64,000 nucleotides of DNA from Sphingomonas sp. H160509 (GCF_024124765.2 NZ_JAMXSR020000002.1:1821001-1885000); one strand, 5' to 3'. Counted from the first letter of the stretch, positions 1-10,670 are shown. Notes: a model not told the origin generated them from the sequence alone. Made by a program: numbers and translations.

Positions 1-1
1 C

Positions 2-1483
2 GAACGCACCGGCGCCCCGGTGATCTACGCACTCGACACGCAGGGCATGGCGATCGCCGCTTCGAACGCCGGGCGCCCCGACAGCTTCCTTGGCCACGAC
101 TACCGCTTCCGCGACTATTTCACCAAGGCGATGGCGTCGGGCGCAACCGAGTTCTTTGCGCTCGGCAGCGTCAGCGGGCGGCCGGGCCTGTACCTGTCAC
201 GACGGATCGACCGCGCGGGTCGACCGCTCGGCGTGGTCGTGGTCAAGGTCGAGTTCGAGAAGATCGCACGCGCCTGGATCCAGGACCGGATGGCGACCTT
301 CGTCATCGATCCCGACGGCGTAATCCTGATCTCCAGCGATCCGACGCTCGAATTTCGGGCCACCCGCCCGCTCTCGCCTTCACGCCGCGCCGAGCTGGTC
401 GAGACGCGGCAGTTCGGGACGTCACCACTGGCCCCCCGCTCCACTGACACTCGCCGATGGGGTGTCACGGCTGCCCGACGGATCGCCTGCGATCACGGTG
501 TCGCTTCCGGTACCGATCTCGGGCTGGCGGCTGGTCCATATGGAGCCGCTCGACGCTGCCCTGCGCACCGCCGCTGCGCGCACGCGCTGGGCGACCGCGA
601 TCGCCGCGATGCTGACGATCGCGACGATGCTCGGCGCGTGGTGGCTGTACGAGCGGCGCAAGCGCAACGTCGGCGCGCGCGCGGAACTGGAGGCGGAGGT
701 CGCACGCCGCACCGCCGAGCTCCGCGCCACCGCCGACCGCCTCCAGATCGAGGTCGAGCAGCGCGAGGCGTCCGACCAGCGGTTCCGCCAGGCCCGCGAG
801 GAGCTGGCGCACGCCAACCGCGTCGGCTCGATCGGCACGATCACCGCCAGCGTCGCGCACGAGATCAACCAGCCCGTCGCCGCAATCCGCACCTTCGCCG
901 ACAATGCCGCGGCGTTCCTCGACCGCGGCGAACCGGCGCGCGCGGCAAACAATCTCCAGTCGATCGTCGACCTCACCAGCCGGATCGGCACGATCACCGC
1001 CGGGCTCAGGCGCTATGCCCGGCGCGGCGCAGGCTCGATCGGCCCCGTCGCGCTCGACGAAGCGATCGACGGCGTCCGCCTGCTGATCGGCGACCGCTTC
1101 CGCGCCAAGGGCGTGACGCTGGACCTGCCGAACGGTCCCGAGGCGCGACTGACGGTGATCGCCGGCCGCGTCCGCCTGGAGCAGGTGCTGGTCAATCTCC
1201 TCCAGAACGCCCTCGACGCGGTCGCCGACCGACGAGATGCCCGGGTGAGCGTGACGGTCGGACGGAAAGGCCGCGACGTCGTCCTGACCGTCGCCGACAA
1301 CGGCCCCGGCATCGAGGCCGACATCGCCGACCACCTCTTCACCCCGTTCGCGACGAGCAAAAGGACGGCCTCGGCCTCGGCCTCGGCATCGCGCGCGACA
1401 TCATGACCGAGTTCGGCGGCACGCTCGACCTCGTCCCAGCACCCGAAGGCGCCATATTCCGTATGATCCTGGTGAAGGCATGA
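2..1483 (+). CDS. dctB: DctB-like sensor histidine kinase (5' partial, two frame slips)
   Basis: This is the membrane sensor kinase of a C4-dicarboxylate-type two-component system. The window opens inside its periplasmic dCache-like sensor domain. A transmembrane segment follows at about 595-655, then a coiled coil, a HisKA domain with the phosphoacceptor motif VAHEINQPVAAIRTFADNA, and a HATPase domain with the N box LVNLLQNALDAV and the G box DNGPGI. The frame slips in a C6 run near 431-436 and in an A4 run near 1359; adding one A at the second site restores the expected SKKDGLGLGLGIARDI. Its stop overlaps the start of the response-regulator gene as ATGA, so the pair is translationally coupled. 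The signal is presumably a dicarboxylate, but no transporter gene lies next to it. Confidence 0.82.
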   Translation, partial: ERTGAPVIYALDTQGMAIAASNAGRPDSFLGHDYRFRDYFTKAMASGATEFFALGSVSGRPGLYLSRRIDRAGRPLGVVVVKVEFEKIARAWIQDRMATFVIDPDGVILISSDPTLEFRATRPLSPSRRAELVETRQFGTSPLAPRSTDTRRWGVTAARRIACDHGVASGTDLGLAAGPYGAARRCPAHRRCAHALGDRDRRDADDRDDARRVVAVRAAQAQRRRARGTGGGGRTPHRRAPRHRRPPPDRGRAARGVRPAVPPGPRGAGARQPRRLDRHDHRQRRARDQPARRRNPHLRRQCRGVPRPRRTGARGKQSPVDRRPHQPDRHDHRRAQALCPARRRLDRPRRARRSDRRRPPADRRPLPRQGRDAGPAERSRGATDGDRRPRPPGAGAGQSPPERPRRGRRPTRCPGERDGRTERPRRRPDRRRQRPRHRGRHRRPPLHPVRDEQKDGLGLGLGIARDIMTEFGGTLDLVPAPEGAIFRMILVKA

Positions 1484-2806
1484 GCGAGCAAGCAGTTCTC
1501 TTGGTCGACGACGACGACGTCCTGCGCGGTGCGCTGGAGCAATCATTCGAACTCGCGGGCATCGCGGTGATTGCCGAGCGCGATCCGACCGTCGCGCTGG
1601 CCCGCGTGACCGCCGGTTTCGACGGCGCGGTGGTGTCCGACATCCGCATGCCGAAGATGGACGGCCTCGAACTCTTCCGCCGGATCGCCGCGATCGATCA
1701 CGAGATCCCGGTGCTGCTGATGACCGGCCACGGCGACGTCGCGATGGCGGTCGCCGCGCTCAAGAACGGCGCGTTCGACTTCATCCCCAAGCCCTTCGCG
1801 ACGGACCATTTGATCGCGGGGGGCACGCCGCGCGCTCGAAATGCGCCGCCTCGTGCTCGACAACCGCCGTCTCCGCGCCGCCGCCGAGGAAACGATCGGC
1901 GCCGAACCGCTGATCGGCGAGACCCCGGTGATGGTACGCCTCCGCGAAACGATGCGCCAGATCGCCCAGGCCGACATCGACGTGCTGGTCGAAGGCGAGA
2001 CCGGCACCGGCAAGGAACTCGTCGCGGTCCTGCTCCACCGCTGGAGCAACCGCCGCTCGCGTCCGTTCGTCGCGGTCAACTGCGCCGCGCTGCCCGAGGC
2101 GGTCGCGGAGATCGAGCTGTTCGGCCACGACGGCGACTCCCGCCTGCCGCGCACCGGCCGGATCGAAGCCTCGAACCGCGGCACGCTGTTCCTCGACGAG
2201 ATCGAGAGCACGCTGCCTGCGTTCCAGGCGAAACTGCTCCGCGTGCTCGAGGAACGTGAGGTGATGCCGGTCGGTGGCGACCTCCCGCGCGCACTCGACC
2301 TGCGTGTGATCGCCGCCGCCAAACCCGGCCTCGAACAGGCGGTAGAAGAAGGCCGCTTCCGCGCCGACCTCCTCTTCCGCCTCGACGCGGTACGCCTGCG
2401 CATCCCACCGCTAAGGGAACGCCGCGACGACATCCCGCTGCTGTTCGGCCACCTGCTCCACCAGGCGGCAGAACGGTTCGGCCGCGAGGTCCCGACGATC
2501 GACACCGCCACGCTAGCGTATCTCGGCCAGCACGACTGGCCCGGCAACGTCCGCGAACTCGACAACCTCGCCAAACGCCTTGTCCTCCGCGTAGAGGCGG
2601 ACGAACCTGTCGACGAAGACAGCGGCATCCCCCTCCCCGCCCGCGTCGACAAATTTGAGGAAGCGACGATCCGTGCCGTGCTGCAACAGGTAAGTGGCGA
2701 CGTGCGGTCTGCACTGGCAGCGCTCGGCATCCCGCGAAAGACGTTCTACGATAAGCTCAAGCGTCACGAGATCGACGTCGAGGCCTACCGCCCGACCAAG
2801 GGGTGA
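1480..2806 (+). CDS. dctD: DctD-like response regulator without GAFTGA (one frame slip)
   Basis: This is an NtrC/DctD-type response regulator of about 441 residues. It has a receiver domain (acidic pocket VDDDD, phosphoacceptor aspartate in VSDIRMPKMDG, conserved lysine in IPKPF), an AAA+ domain with Walker A GETGTGKE and Walker B GTLFLDEIE, and a C-terminal Fis-type helix-turn-helix (DVRSALAALGIPRKTFYDKL). The GAFTGA loop that normally contacts sigma-54 is absent: the sequence runs ELFGHDGDSRLPRTGRIEAS. The protein may therefore act with sigma-70 RNA polymerase, as Rhodobacter NtrC does. The frame slips in a G6 run at 1818-1823. It overlaps the sensor kinase gene by four bases. Confidence 0.82.
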
Positions 2807-2809
2807 CTT

Positions 2810-2940
2810 GTGATCCTCCCCCGCCAGGGGGAGGTGGCACCGAAGGTGACGGAGGGGGAGGACACGGAACCGGGGTTATCTCTTACCTCCCCCTCCGTCT
2901 GGCAAGTGCCAGCCACCTCCCCCTTGCGGGGGAGGATCAC
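2810..2940. repeat. Inverted-repeat element, family P2 copy 1
   Basis: Both ends read GTGATCCTCCCCCGC inward, followed by a second matching block AGGGGGAGGTGGC, with a central spacer. It fills the gap between the convergent dctD and AbrB-family genes, so it may also end transcription from both sides. Related elements lie at 30291-30385 and 37310-37413. Confidence 0.7.
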
Positions 2941-2967
2941 GAGTTCGCTCCGGCGGCAAGCGCAGCG

Positions 2968-4027
2968 CTAAGTCGGAATAACCGGCGGCGGCACACCGCC
3001 CTGCCGCGTGGCCACGAACTTCGCGAGCGGCGGCCCGATCAGCAACACCCCCAGGAACCGCAACACCTGAAGCGCCATCACGAACGGCACATCCACCGGG
3101 CTCGACGCAGCGATGATCGCCACCGAGTCCATCCCGCCAGGGCTGGTCGCCAGATACGCGGTAACCGGATCGATCCCCCACCAGCGCGTCAACGCCGCCG
3201 CGATCCCGCCGCAGAATGCGATCAGCAGCGCCACCGACAACAAGATCCGCGGCATAGCCTTCCCCGCCACCCGCAGCGTGTCGCGCGTGAACGACAGCCC
3301 GATACGCCATCCGACCACCGCATAGCTGATCGCCAGCAACCACTGCGGCAACACCGGTTGCGCGACGCCAGTGACGTTGAGCGCCGCCCCCGCCACCAGC
3401 GACCCAAGCAGCGCCCCCGCCGGCAGCTTCAGCACGACACCAACGCTCGCCCCAACACCGGCAATCGCGATCGTCCGCAGCACGGCGACCGGATCGACCG
3501 CCGCAAACCACGTGGCCGCAACATGATGCCCGCTACCACCGCCGACCATTACCGCCGCCAGCACCGACGCGACCACCGCCACGCTCACGACCCGCGTGTA
3601 CGTCATCACCGCGACCAGCCGCGAGTCCGCGCCATACGCCTGCGCCATCAATACCATCGCGCTCGCCGCGCCGGGCGTCGATCCCCATACCGCGACGGTC
3701 CCCGGCAACACCTGCCACCGGCTCAGCAAATACCCGAGCACGCTGCTAGCTGCGAGCGTGACGAAATTGACCATCAGGAACACCGGCCAGTGATCCGCCA
3801 CCGTCGCGACGATCCCCGTCGTGATCGACCCCGCGATCAGCGTCCCGACCGCCGCCTGTGCGCCCCGAAACGCAGACGTCGGCACGCTCAGCGACCACCC
3901 ACGCACCGCCAGCACCACCGCCGCGATCATCGGCCCGAGCAGCAACCCGGCGGGCAGCCCTGACCATCTCCAGCAGCCCCGCGATCACCGCCGACAGCGC
4001 GATCAAGACGGCCCACCGCCAGATCAT
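2968..4027 (-). CDS. AbrB-family membrane transporter (one frame slip)
   Basis: This is a polytopic membrane protein of about 352 residues that resembles the AbrB/putative ammonia monooxygenase family of duplicated membrane proteins; the substrate is unknown. Most of the sequence is hydrophobic helices, with Gly/Pro-rich re-entrant-like repeats such as TPGAASAM and SPGGMDSVAI in the two halves. The true N-terminus is MIWRWAVLIALSAVIAG, out of frame with the main body because of a slip near 3956. The start overlaps the stop of the upstream methyltransferase-like gene as ATGA, making it the third gene of a coupled operon. It converges with dctD across an inverted repeat. Confidence 0.75.
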
Positions 4028-4688
4028 GGCTTGGTGGCGAACCAGATCGTGTGCCGCGCGCCGCCCTTCCGCGTCGCCCGCGCGATCACTTCGTCGACTG
4101 CGAAACCCGCTTCCGCAAGGCGTGTGGCGAACGGCTTGCTCGGCGCTGACGACCACACGGCGAGCACCCCGCCCGGCCGCAAAGCCGCCCGCGCCAGAGA
4201 CAACCCACGCGCTCCGTAAAGCCGATCGTTACCTGGCCGCGAAATTCCGTCCGGACCGTTATCGACGTCGAGCAGGATCGCATCCCACCCGCCCCTCGCC
4301 GATCGCCGCGGCGACATCGCCTTCGAAAATCCGGGTCCGCGGATCGGTCAGGCTGTCGCCATGCACCGCCGCCATAGGCCCGCGCGCCCATTCGATCACC
4401 GCCGGCACGATCTCCGCCACAACTACCTCCGCGTCAGGCCCAAGCCGAGCCAGCGCCGCGCGAAGGGTAAACCCCATCCCAAGCCCGCCGATCAGCATCC
4501 GCACGCCCGGCCGCCCCCCGATCCGGTCGCAAGCCTGCTCCGCCAGCGCCTCTTCCGATCCGCTCAGCCGGCTGTTCATCAACTCGTTCGCACCGAGCAT
4601 GATCGAGAACTCGGCACCACGCTGGAGCAACCGGAGCTCACCCCCCACCCGGCACCTGCGCCGTTCCAAGGAGTACGCGAGGGATCAT
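4024..4688 (-). CDS. Spermidine synthase-like SAM-dependent protein (two frame slips)
   Basis: This is a Rossmann-fold protein of about 221 residues like the spermidine synthase/spermine synthase-like family. The nucleotide-binding glycine motif is LIGGLGMGFTLR, the following acidic strand is VVVAEIVPAVIEWARG, and a later strand reads WDAILLDVDNGPDG. The reading frame slips in a C6 run at 4641-4646 (just after MIPRVLLGTAQVPGGG) and near 4285. The start ATG overlaps the stop of the Hsp70-like gene and the stop overlaps the AbrB-like gene, both as ATGA. True polyamine synthesis is not assured, because many members of this family are uncharacterised methyltransferase-like proteins. Confidence 0.7.
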
Positions 4689-5984
4689 GCCGACCAAGCC
4701 GCGATATCGTCCTGCTCGCCGATCAAGGCCAGCCCATGCGCGATCGAGGTCAGTTCACCACCGCTCATGATCGCCGCCTCGCCGAACCGCTCGACGAAAA
4801 TCCGCCGGATGCGCGGGATCAGCGACGATCCGCCGGTCAGGAACACCCGGTCGATCTCATCGCCGCCGACGTTCGCCACCTCCAAGGCGCGGTCGACCGC
4901 CGCCTCGATCCGCACAACGTCGTCGGCGATCCAGCCCTCGAACTGCGCCCGCGTCACGTCCGCCTCGATCTCAAGCCCCGCGCCTGCGAAGTGGAAATGC
5001 GCATCCTCGCCACTCGACAACGCACGCTTGAGCGACCCGACCGCATCGTACAGCGGGTACCCCAGCTCGTTCTCGATCACCGCGATCATCCGCCCGATCG
5101 CATCCGGATCCACGGCGGTCTTCTGCAACCGCTCCAACTCGGTCATCGTCTTGCGGTTGCGCATCAGCGCGAGGCGCGACCAATCCGCGAAATCGGCGAA
5201 ATACGCGCGCGGAATTTCCAGTTCCTTGCCGAACGACTTGTACGCGCCGCCCTTGCCCAGCATCGGGAGCACCAGCCGGTCGAGGATCCGGTAATCGAAC
5301 CGATCCCCCCGCGATCCCGACACCCGCATGCCCGAGCGGCGTACAGCGTCGCGCAGCCCCCGGTTCGGCCACGCGCACCACCGAAAAGTCGCTCGTACCG
5401 CCGCCGAAATCGGCCACCAGAATGGTCGCCGGCTCGGTCAACCGTGTCGCATAGCTGTAGGCCGCGCCGAGCGGTTCGTAGACGTAATGGATCTCCGCGC
5501 CGAAGCCCTTGAACATCGCGTCATAGCGCGTGCGGGCGAGCGCTTCGTCGGGCCGCGCGCCGGCATATTCGACCGGCCGCCCGACCACGATCCGGTGCGG
5601 CCGCGTATCGAGCTTGCCGTCGGCGTGCGAAATCAGCTTTTCGAGGAACAGCTGGCCCATCTCCTCGAAGCGATAACGCTTGTCGAAGACCGAGGCCTGC
5701 TCGAAGGTCTTCATGGCCGCGACCGACTTGAACGACTGGATGAACCGGCTGTCGAGCGGGTACTCCATATATTCCGCGATCGCCCACGGCCCTGCATCCG
5801 ACGCGAGCCCCTTGCCGCTGTCGTCCTGCCAGAAGCACAGCGCCGAACGGAATACCGGGCTCGTCTCAGCAGGGGCGGCGAAGGTCACGAGTTCGGGCGT
5901 CCCGCCGCGCGTCCCCAGCGCCACGACGCTGTTGGTCGTGCCGAAATCCAGCCCCAAAGCGGGGCCGCCAGCGTCCGTCTGCAT
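4685..5984 (-). CDS. Hsp70-family protein, YegD-like (one frame slip)
   Basis: This is an actin-fold ATPase of the Hsp70 superfamily, about 432 residues, so it is essentially the nucleotide-binding domain without a full substrate-binding domain, as in YegD. Phosphate 1 motif LDFGTTNSVVA is at residues 10-20, phosphate 2 motif VADFGGGTSDFSV near 200, and the adenosine motif VFLTGGSSLIPRIR near 385. The start MQTDAGGPALG was chosen because it sits just before the first ATPase motif; an upstream in-frame extension has no family support. The frame slips in a C6 run at 5305-5310; removing one base gives AGDRFDYRI. It heads a three-gene overlapping operon. Confidence 0.85.
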
Positions 5985-6274
5985 CGCGTCGTCCTTCAAT
6001 GAACGCGCGCCTATGCCGATGCGGGGTGCGGGATGGCAACCCCGCGCGTGCTTTGGCGGACCAGTTGAGCGGCTTTGGTTGAGCTTCGATCTATGACTGG
6101 ATGACCGCACACACAGCGGAAGCCCGTTAAGAGTCGGTCTCCAGCGGTTTGCCTTTTTCCAGGCAAGCCGTTCGCCCAGATTTTATCAGGCACGCCCCTT
6201 TTCCCGCGGACGAAACAAGGCCGGTCCCTCGCAGCGTAACCAAACGCTAAGCTCTTCGGGATAAGCATGCCGCG

Positions 6275-8100
6275 ATGTTCGTATCGCTGACAGCGCGTAT
6301 CACCGCGATCGGACTCATCGTCCTCCTGGCGTTGGCGTCTTTGGCGGGGCTCCTCGCCGATGCGTCGTATCAGGCCAGCCAGAGCGTTCACTGGGCCGCG
6401 CATTCCGCCGGGATCATCGAGACGACCGAGGCGGCGCTGGGCGATCTGCGCGAGGCCGAATCCGGCCAGCGTGGCTTCGTCATCACGCGCGATCCAGCCT
6501 ATGCTCGGTCGTACGCCGAACGTGTGGATAGCGCTGCCCGAACCATCGCCCGAGTCGTTGAACAGACCGACGACAATCCGCTTCAGCACGCACGGGCGAA
6601 GGAAATCGCGTTGCTGATGAAGGAACGCTCCGCCTTTTTGCTGCAACCGTTAAATCTTGCCCGCCGGGGTGATTTTTCCGGCGCGGTCGCGGTCATCGCG
6701 AGTGGCCGCGGCCGCGAACTGATGGATGCGATCAGCGTGCGCGCGCAGGGCTTTCTCGACGAGGAACGCGCGCTCCAGTCCACGCGGCAGGACGCGGCGG
6801 TTCAGCGGCTGGAGAGCGGCAAGAGATTGGCGATACTCGGCGCGATCGCCGTCGCCCTCGTCGTCGTCGGCAGCTTTGCACTGCTCGTCCGGGCGATCCG
6901 CCGCCCGCTGGCGACCATGATGCGAGCGATGACCGCGCTAGGCAGCGGCGAACAGGACGCCCGCATCGATACTGCGATGGGATCGCGCGAATTTGCCCGC
7001 CTTGCCGTCGGCTACAATGCGATGGCCGACCGATTAAGGGGTGCCGTCGCAGACCAGGGGCACCAGCGAGCGGCAATTACAGATCGTCAACACCGAACTC
7101 GAGCAGAACACGAAGTCGCTTCGCGAACGCGGCGAGGTGATCGAACTGCTCGGCGGCATGGCGCATCGCATGCAGGCCGCGCGCACCGACGACGAATTGG
7201 CGCAGATCATTCGGGTGTTCGTACCGCAGGTGCTCCCCGACATCCCCGGCGCGCTGTACGCGCACAACAACTCGCGCAATTGCCTTGTCCCCGTCGCGAG
7301 CTGGGGCGGCATCACCGTGCCGATCGAAGGCTTTGCGCCGGAGCGGTGCTGGGCGCTGCGTCGCGGCCAGAGCCACTCCGTCGAAGACCCCAGCCGAGAG
7401 ATCGTCTGCGGGCATGTCGCGGAGAACGAGGTATATCATTGCGAACCCCCTGCTCGCGGGCGGCGAGGTCATCGGCGTGCTCTATCTCCAGGGCCGGATC
7501 GGAGCCGAGAACCGCTTCCGGATGAACGTGCTGACCGAGAACATCGCATCCGCGCTGGTCAACCACCGCTTGCAGCGATCGCTGCGCGAGCAGACGATCC
7601 GCGATCCGCTCACCAGCCTGTTCAATCGTCGCTACATGGAAGAAACGCTCAAGCTGGAGATCGCCCGATCCTCGCGCGCGGGAACTCCGCTCAGCCTCGT
7701 CATGTGCGACATCGATCATTTCAAGCGATTCAACGACGAGTTCGGCCACGATGCCGGCGACTCAGTGCTGCAGATGGTCGCGGCGGAGATGCGCAGCCGG
7801 TTCCGCGACGGCGATGTTATCTGCCGCTTCGGCGGCGAGGAGTTCACGATCATCGCGCCGGGCACGACCGCGGAAGCGCTTGCCGGTCGCGTCGAGACCG
7901 TGCGGCGCGCCATAGCGGAACTGGCAGTCCGGCACGGCAACCGCACGCTGGGCTCGACCAGCATGTCGTTCGGCATCGCGACCTGGTCCGACGCCATGGA
8001 CCGGGATGGCGCGACCCTCATCCAGGCGGCGGACATGGCATTGTATCAATCCAAGCGTGACGGCCGCAACCGCGCCACCATCAGCATGCTAGCGGCTTGA
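6275..8100 (+). CDS. Diguanylate cyclase, CHASE3-HAMP-GAF-GGDEF (two frame slips)
   Basis: This is a membrane-bound c-di-GMP synthase of about 607 residues. An N-terminal transmembrane helix is followed by a periplasmic CHASE3 domain (signature EAESGQRGFVITRDP), a second helix near residues 190-210, HAMP-like sequence, a GAF-like domain (PVASWGGITVPIEG ... GGEVIGVLYLQG) and a C-terminal GGDEF domain. The active site is RFGGEEF, and an RDGD inhibitory I-site precedes it at PleD-like spacing, so the enzyme should be active and product-inhibited. The frame slips at G4 7057-7060 and C5 7446-7450; deleting one base at each joins the domains. It is transcribed divergently from the Hsp70-like gene. 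Confidence 0.85.
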
Positions 8101-8244
8101 CCCGGCCGTTCGGACCGGTCCCGGCGCGCCGTCGACTGGAACAGCGTCGCATTGAGAACCGGATTGCCCGGATAGAGGATCTCACCGGGTTCAAGACCCT
8201 CTCCGACCCCGCTCCGCTTCCAAACGGCTGTGGCAGGGACCACA

Positions 8245-8599
8245 TCAGCGGTAGCGCGCAAGCCACGCGGTGCGCCGATCGGTCTGCTTGGTCAGGCAGG
8301 CGGGATGGTTCAGGCGTTCAATCGTGCCGACGCCGTCGCCTTGATCGAGCGGGCAGGCAGCGTCGCGCTGCTTGATCCAGGCGCGCTGCGACGTGCGCAA
8401 TGCGGCGCGACGCGCAGACGGCAACCGTTTCATGGTGGCGGCATAGGTCCTGTTCAGTCGCCCATCGGCCCGCTTGTAGTCGGCGCCGAAACAGGCCGCC
8501 ATCGCTGGGGTGATACCCTGTGCGGCCTCCCCGGTGTTGAGGCAGCGGTCGAGATCGGACGAGCCGGCTAGGGTGAGGGGCAAGTGCTAGGATCAACAT
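8245..8599 (-). CDS. LprI-like (DUF1311) secreted protein (one frame slip)
   Basis: This is a small secreted protein of about 117 residues with the DUF1311/LprI pattern: spaced cysteines (LDRCLN, MAACFG, AACPLD) and the core LNRTYAATMKRL...LRTSQRAWIKQRDAACP. Family members include a mycobacterial lysozyme inhibitor, but most have no known function. The signal peptide MLILALALTLAGSS is recovered by removing one C from a C4 run close to the start; without that the protein would need a TTG start and would lack a leader. A paralogue lies at 10239-10658. Confidence 0.7.
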
Positions 8600-8746
8600 T
8601 TCAGGTCTCCTTTCCCTGTCCAACGTCGCAAACCCGGGTCGGTTCTGTGGCGCCTGCGTAAATCGTCAGCCACGCGGGAGCGACGTATCGGCACGAAGCG
8701 CGATTGCGGTATCTAGCGCACCGGAATTGACAGTTCGGAGGTCGCG

Positions 8747-9686
8747 ATGCGCGTATTGGTGACGGGATTGGGCGACATCGCTCACAAGGGATATCTGCCG
8801 GTGCTGGCGGCCAACCCCGAACTGGAGCTGCATCTGGCGACGCGCGACCAGCGGGTTCTCCGTGAAGCCGGACATTCGTTCCGCGTGCCTCACCTTCATG
8901 CCAGCGTAGAGCATGCATTGGCGGCGGCGACCTTCGACGCGGCCTTCATCCACGCCACGACCGGGGCGCATCCGGCGCTCGTTCGACTGTTGCTGGAGCG
9001 GCGTATCCCCACCTTCGTCGACAAGCCGCTCGCCGACAATCTCGCCGAAACCCAACAGCTTGTGGCACTGGCCGAACGCCAGGAAACCCTCCTGACAATC
9101 GGGTTCAACCGCCGGTTTGCGCCGGACTATGCCGCGCTTCGTGGTACCGGCGCGAGCTTGATCGTGATGGAAAAGCACCGTCACCGCCAGGCCGACACCG
9201 CGCGTAAAGTGGTGTTCGACGACTTCATCCATGTCGTCGATACGCTGCTGTTTCTAGCACCTGCCCCCCATCCTGCGCCGCACGATCGAGACTCATGTCG
9301 AGCATGGACTGCTCAAGGCGGTGACGCTGATGCTGGCGGGTGACGGCTTTACGGCCATCGGCACAATGCACCGGGATAGCGGACTGGATGAGGAACGACT
9401 GGACGTGATCGGGAACGGCGTGCGGCAGTCGGTGCGGAACATGGCGGAACTGGTGCGCTCGGCAGGTACGGAGTGCCACCACCGGCGCGGTGACTGGACC
9501 TCCGTCGGCCGTCAGCGTGGCTTCGAGGCCATGTGCGCGGACTTTCTGACGGCAGCACGCGAGAAACGCCCCACCCCGGCTGCAGACATCCTGGCGACGC
9601 ACGCGCTCTGCGAAGCCATCACCTTCCATGCGGATGCGCACGGGAGAGCCGACCGACGACCTTATGCAGATAATTCAGGTAATTAG
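8747..9686 (+). CDS. Gfo/Idh/MocA-family oxidoreductase (one frame slip)
   Basis: This is an NAD(P)-dependent oxidoreductase of about 312 residues. The N-terminal Rossmann motif is TGLGDIAHKGYLP and the family signature FVDKPLADN lies near residue 90. The C-terminal half (ETHVEHGLLKAVTLML...) is shifted by a C6 run at 9266-9271; restoring the frame gives one continuous protein. The substrate, usually a sugar or cyclitol derivative, cannot be read from the sequence. No operon partner is visible: the following gene is small, more than 200 bp away and unrelated. Confidence 0.75.
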
Positions 9687-9902
9687 GACGCCTCCCGACA
9701 CATACGCACTATATTACAAGTATATTGAAGCCAAAGCAGTTGGATTTGAGCGTCTAATTCTCCTTCTCGTGAGCAACTAATCCGCGTCGATACAGGACAC
9801 CATTATCTGTCCGATCCGGACATGTTATCATCAGGAACCCACTCGGCCTGGAATCGTTGGTGCCCCGCAGCCGCCACGGCTGTTCCATGAGAAGAGTGAC
9901 TT

Positions 9903-10160
9903 ATGATTAAAACATTGATTCTCGGCGCGTCCGCCGTCGCCATGACTGCCCTGCCAGTTGCGGCCAGCGCCGCGCCTGTCGCCAATTCGGCACAGTCGCT
10001 CTCGGTCGCGTCGCCGGTTCGTGCGGGCACGTCGTCGAAGAAGGCGAGCAATCTCACGGGCGTGAGCATTGTTCCGCTGATCATCGGCGTCGGCATCGTC
10101 GCTGGTGTGACGTACCTGATCGTCGACCATGAAGACGACAACAACTCCGACAGCAACTAG
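9903..10160 (+). CDS. Small exported or membrane protein, 85 aa
   Basis: I do not recognise a family. The protein starts with a clear signal peptide (MIKTLILGASAVAMTALPVAASAAP). After a short polar stretch it has one hydrophobic segment (SIVPLIIGVGIVAGVTYLIV) and a very acidic tail (DHEDDNNSDSN). Signal peptide plus C-terminal anchor suggests a small periplasm-facing inner-membrane protein. It is monocistronic: an AT-rich upstream gap of about 215 bp and a strong intrinsic terminator directly downstream bracket it. Confidence 0.7.
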   Translation: MIKTLILGASAVAMTALPVAASAAPVANSAQSLSVASPVRAGTSSKKASNLTGVSIVPLIIGVGIVAGVTYLIVDHEDDNNSDSN

Positions 10161-10163
10161 GTG

Positions 10164-10193
10164 AAATGGGTCGGGTAACACCGGCCCATTTTT
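10164..10193 (+). terminator. Rho-independent terminator
   Basis: A stem AATGGGTCGG / CCGGCCCATT with loop GTAACA is followed by a T-run. It lies just after the stop of the 85-aa membrane protein. Confidence 0.8.
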
Positions 10194-10238
10194 CTATCGA
10201 ACAGGTTGCCGCGGATCGACCCGCATCGAGGCGAACCA

Positions 10239-10658
10239 ATGACCCGCGCATGGCTTCTCCTGACGCTGCTGGCATCGCCCGCCCACCTTGCCGCAATGCC
10301 GTCGGCCGATCCTACCCGCGCCAGATTGGCGCGTTGCCTGGAGCGCGAAGCAAACGCCTCCACCGCCGGCCAGACCGAATGCGAGACCAAGGCGCTGCGC
10401 GACTATGATCGGCGCATGAACCTTGCGTACGCGGCCCTGCTGCGGCGGCTCCCTGCCCCGGCAGCGCAATCCCTGCGCCGATCGCAAAGGGCCTGGATCA
10501 CCTTCCGGGATGCCGAGGACAGGGCGCGAACTGCTATCTACGCCACCCGCAGCGGCACGATGTACGTCCCGATGGAGGCGGCTGCCGGAACAATCCTGAC
10601 GCGAGACCGCGCGCTGCAACTGGAAGGCTATGCGCGCATACTCTCGATCGAGAGCTGA
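10239..10658 (+). CDS. LprI-like (DUF1311) secreted protein
   Basis: This intact 139-residue protein has a signal peptide (MTRAWLLLTLLASPAHLAA) and the DUF1311 core: CLEREANASTAGQTECETKALRDYDRRMNLAYAALLRRL in outline, then LRRSQRAWITFRDAED. It is the second member of this family within 2 kb (see 8245-8599), but the two are quite divergent and lie on opposite strands. The role is unknown beyond the family's loose link to lysozyme inhibition. It converges with the LysR gene, with about 12 bp between the two stops. Confidence 0.75.
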   Translation: MTRAWLLLTLLASPAHLAAMPSADPTRARLARCLEREANASTAGQTECETKALRDYDRRMNLAYAALLRRLPAPAAQSLRRSQRAWITFRDAEDRARTAIYATRSGTMYVPMEAAAGTILTRDRALQLEGYARILSIES

Positions 10659-10670
10659 CCGTCCGATCGC

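Noticed and set aside
3858..5512. Long plus-strand frames rich in Arg and Pro across the Hsp70/spermidine-synthase-like operon
   Set aside because: They are high-GC shadows of minus-strand genes with clear motifs; composition is low-complexity and no family is recognised.
6100..6274. Possible small RNA or terminator hairpin in the Hsp70/cyclase divergent gap
   Set aside because: The CGGTTTGCC-type stem is short, and it lies where both promoters should be; nothing supports a transcript.
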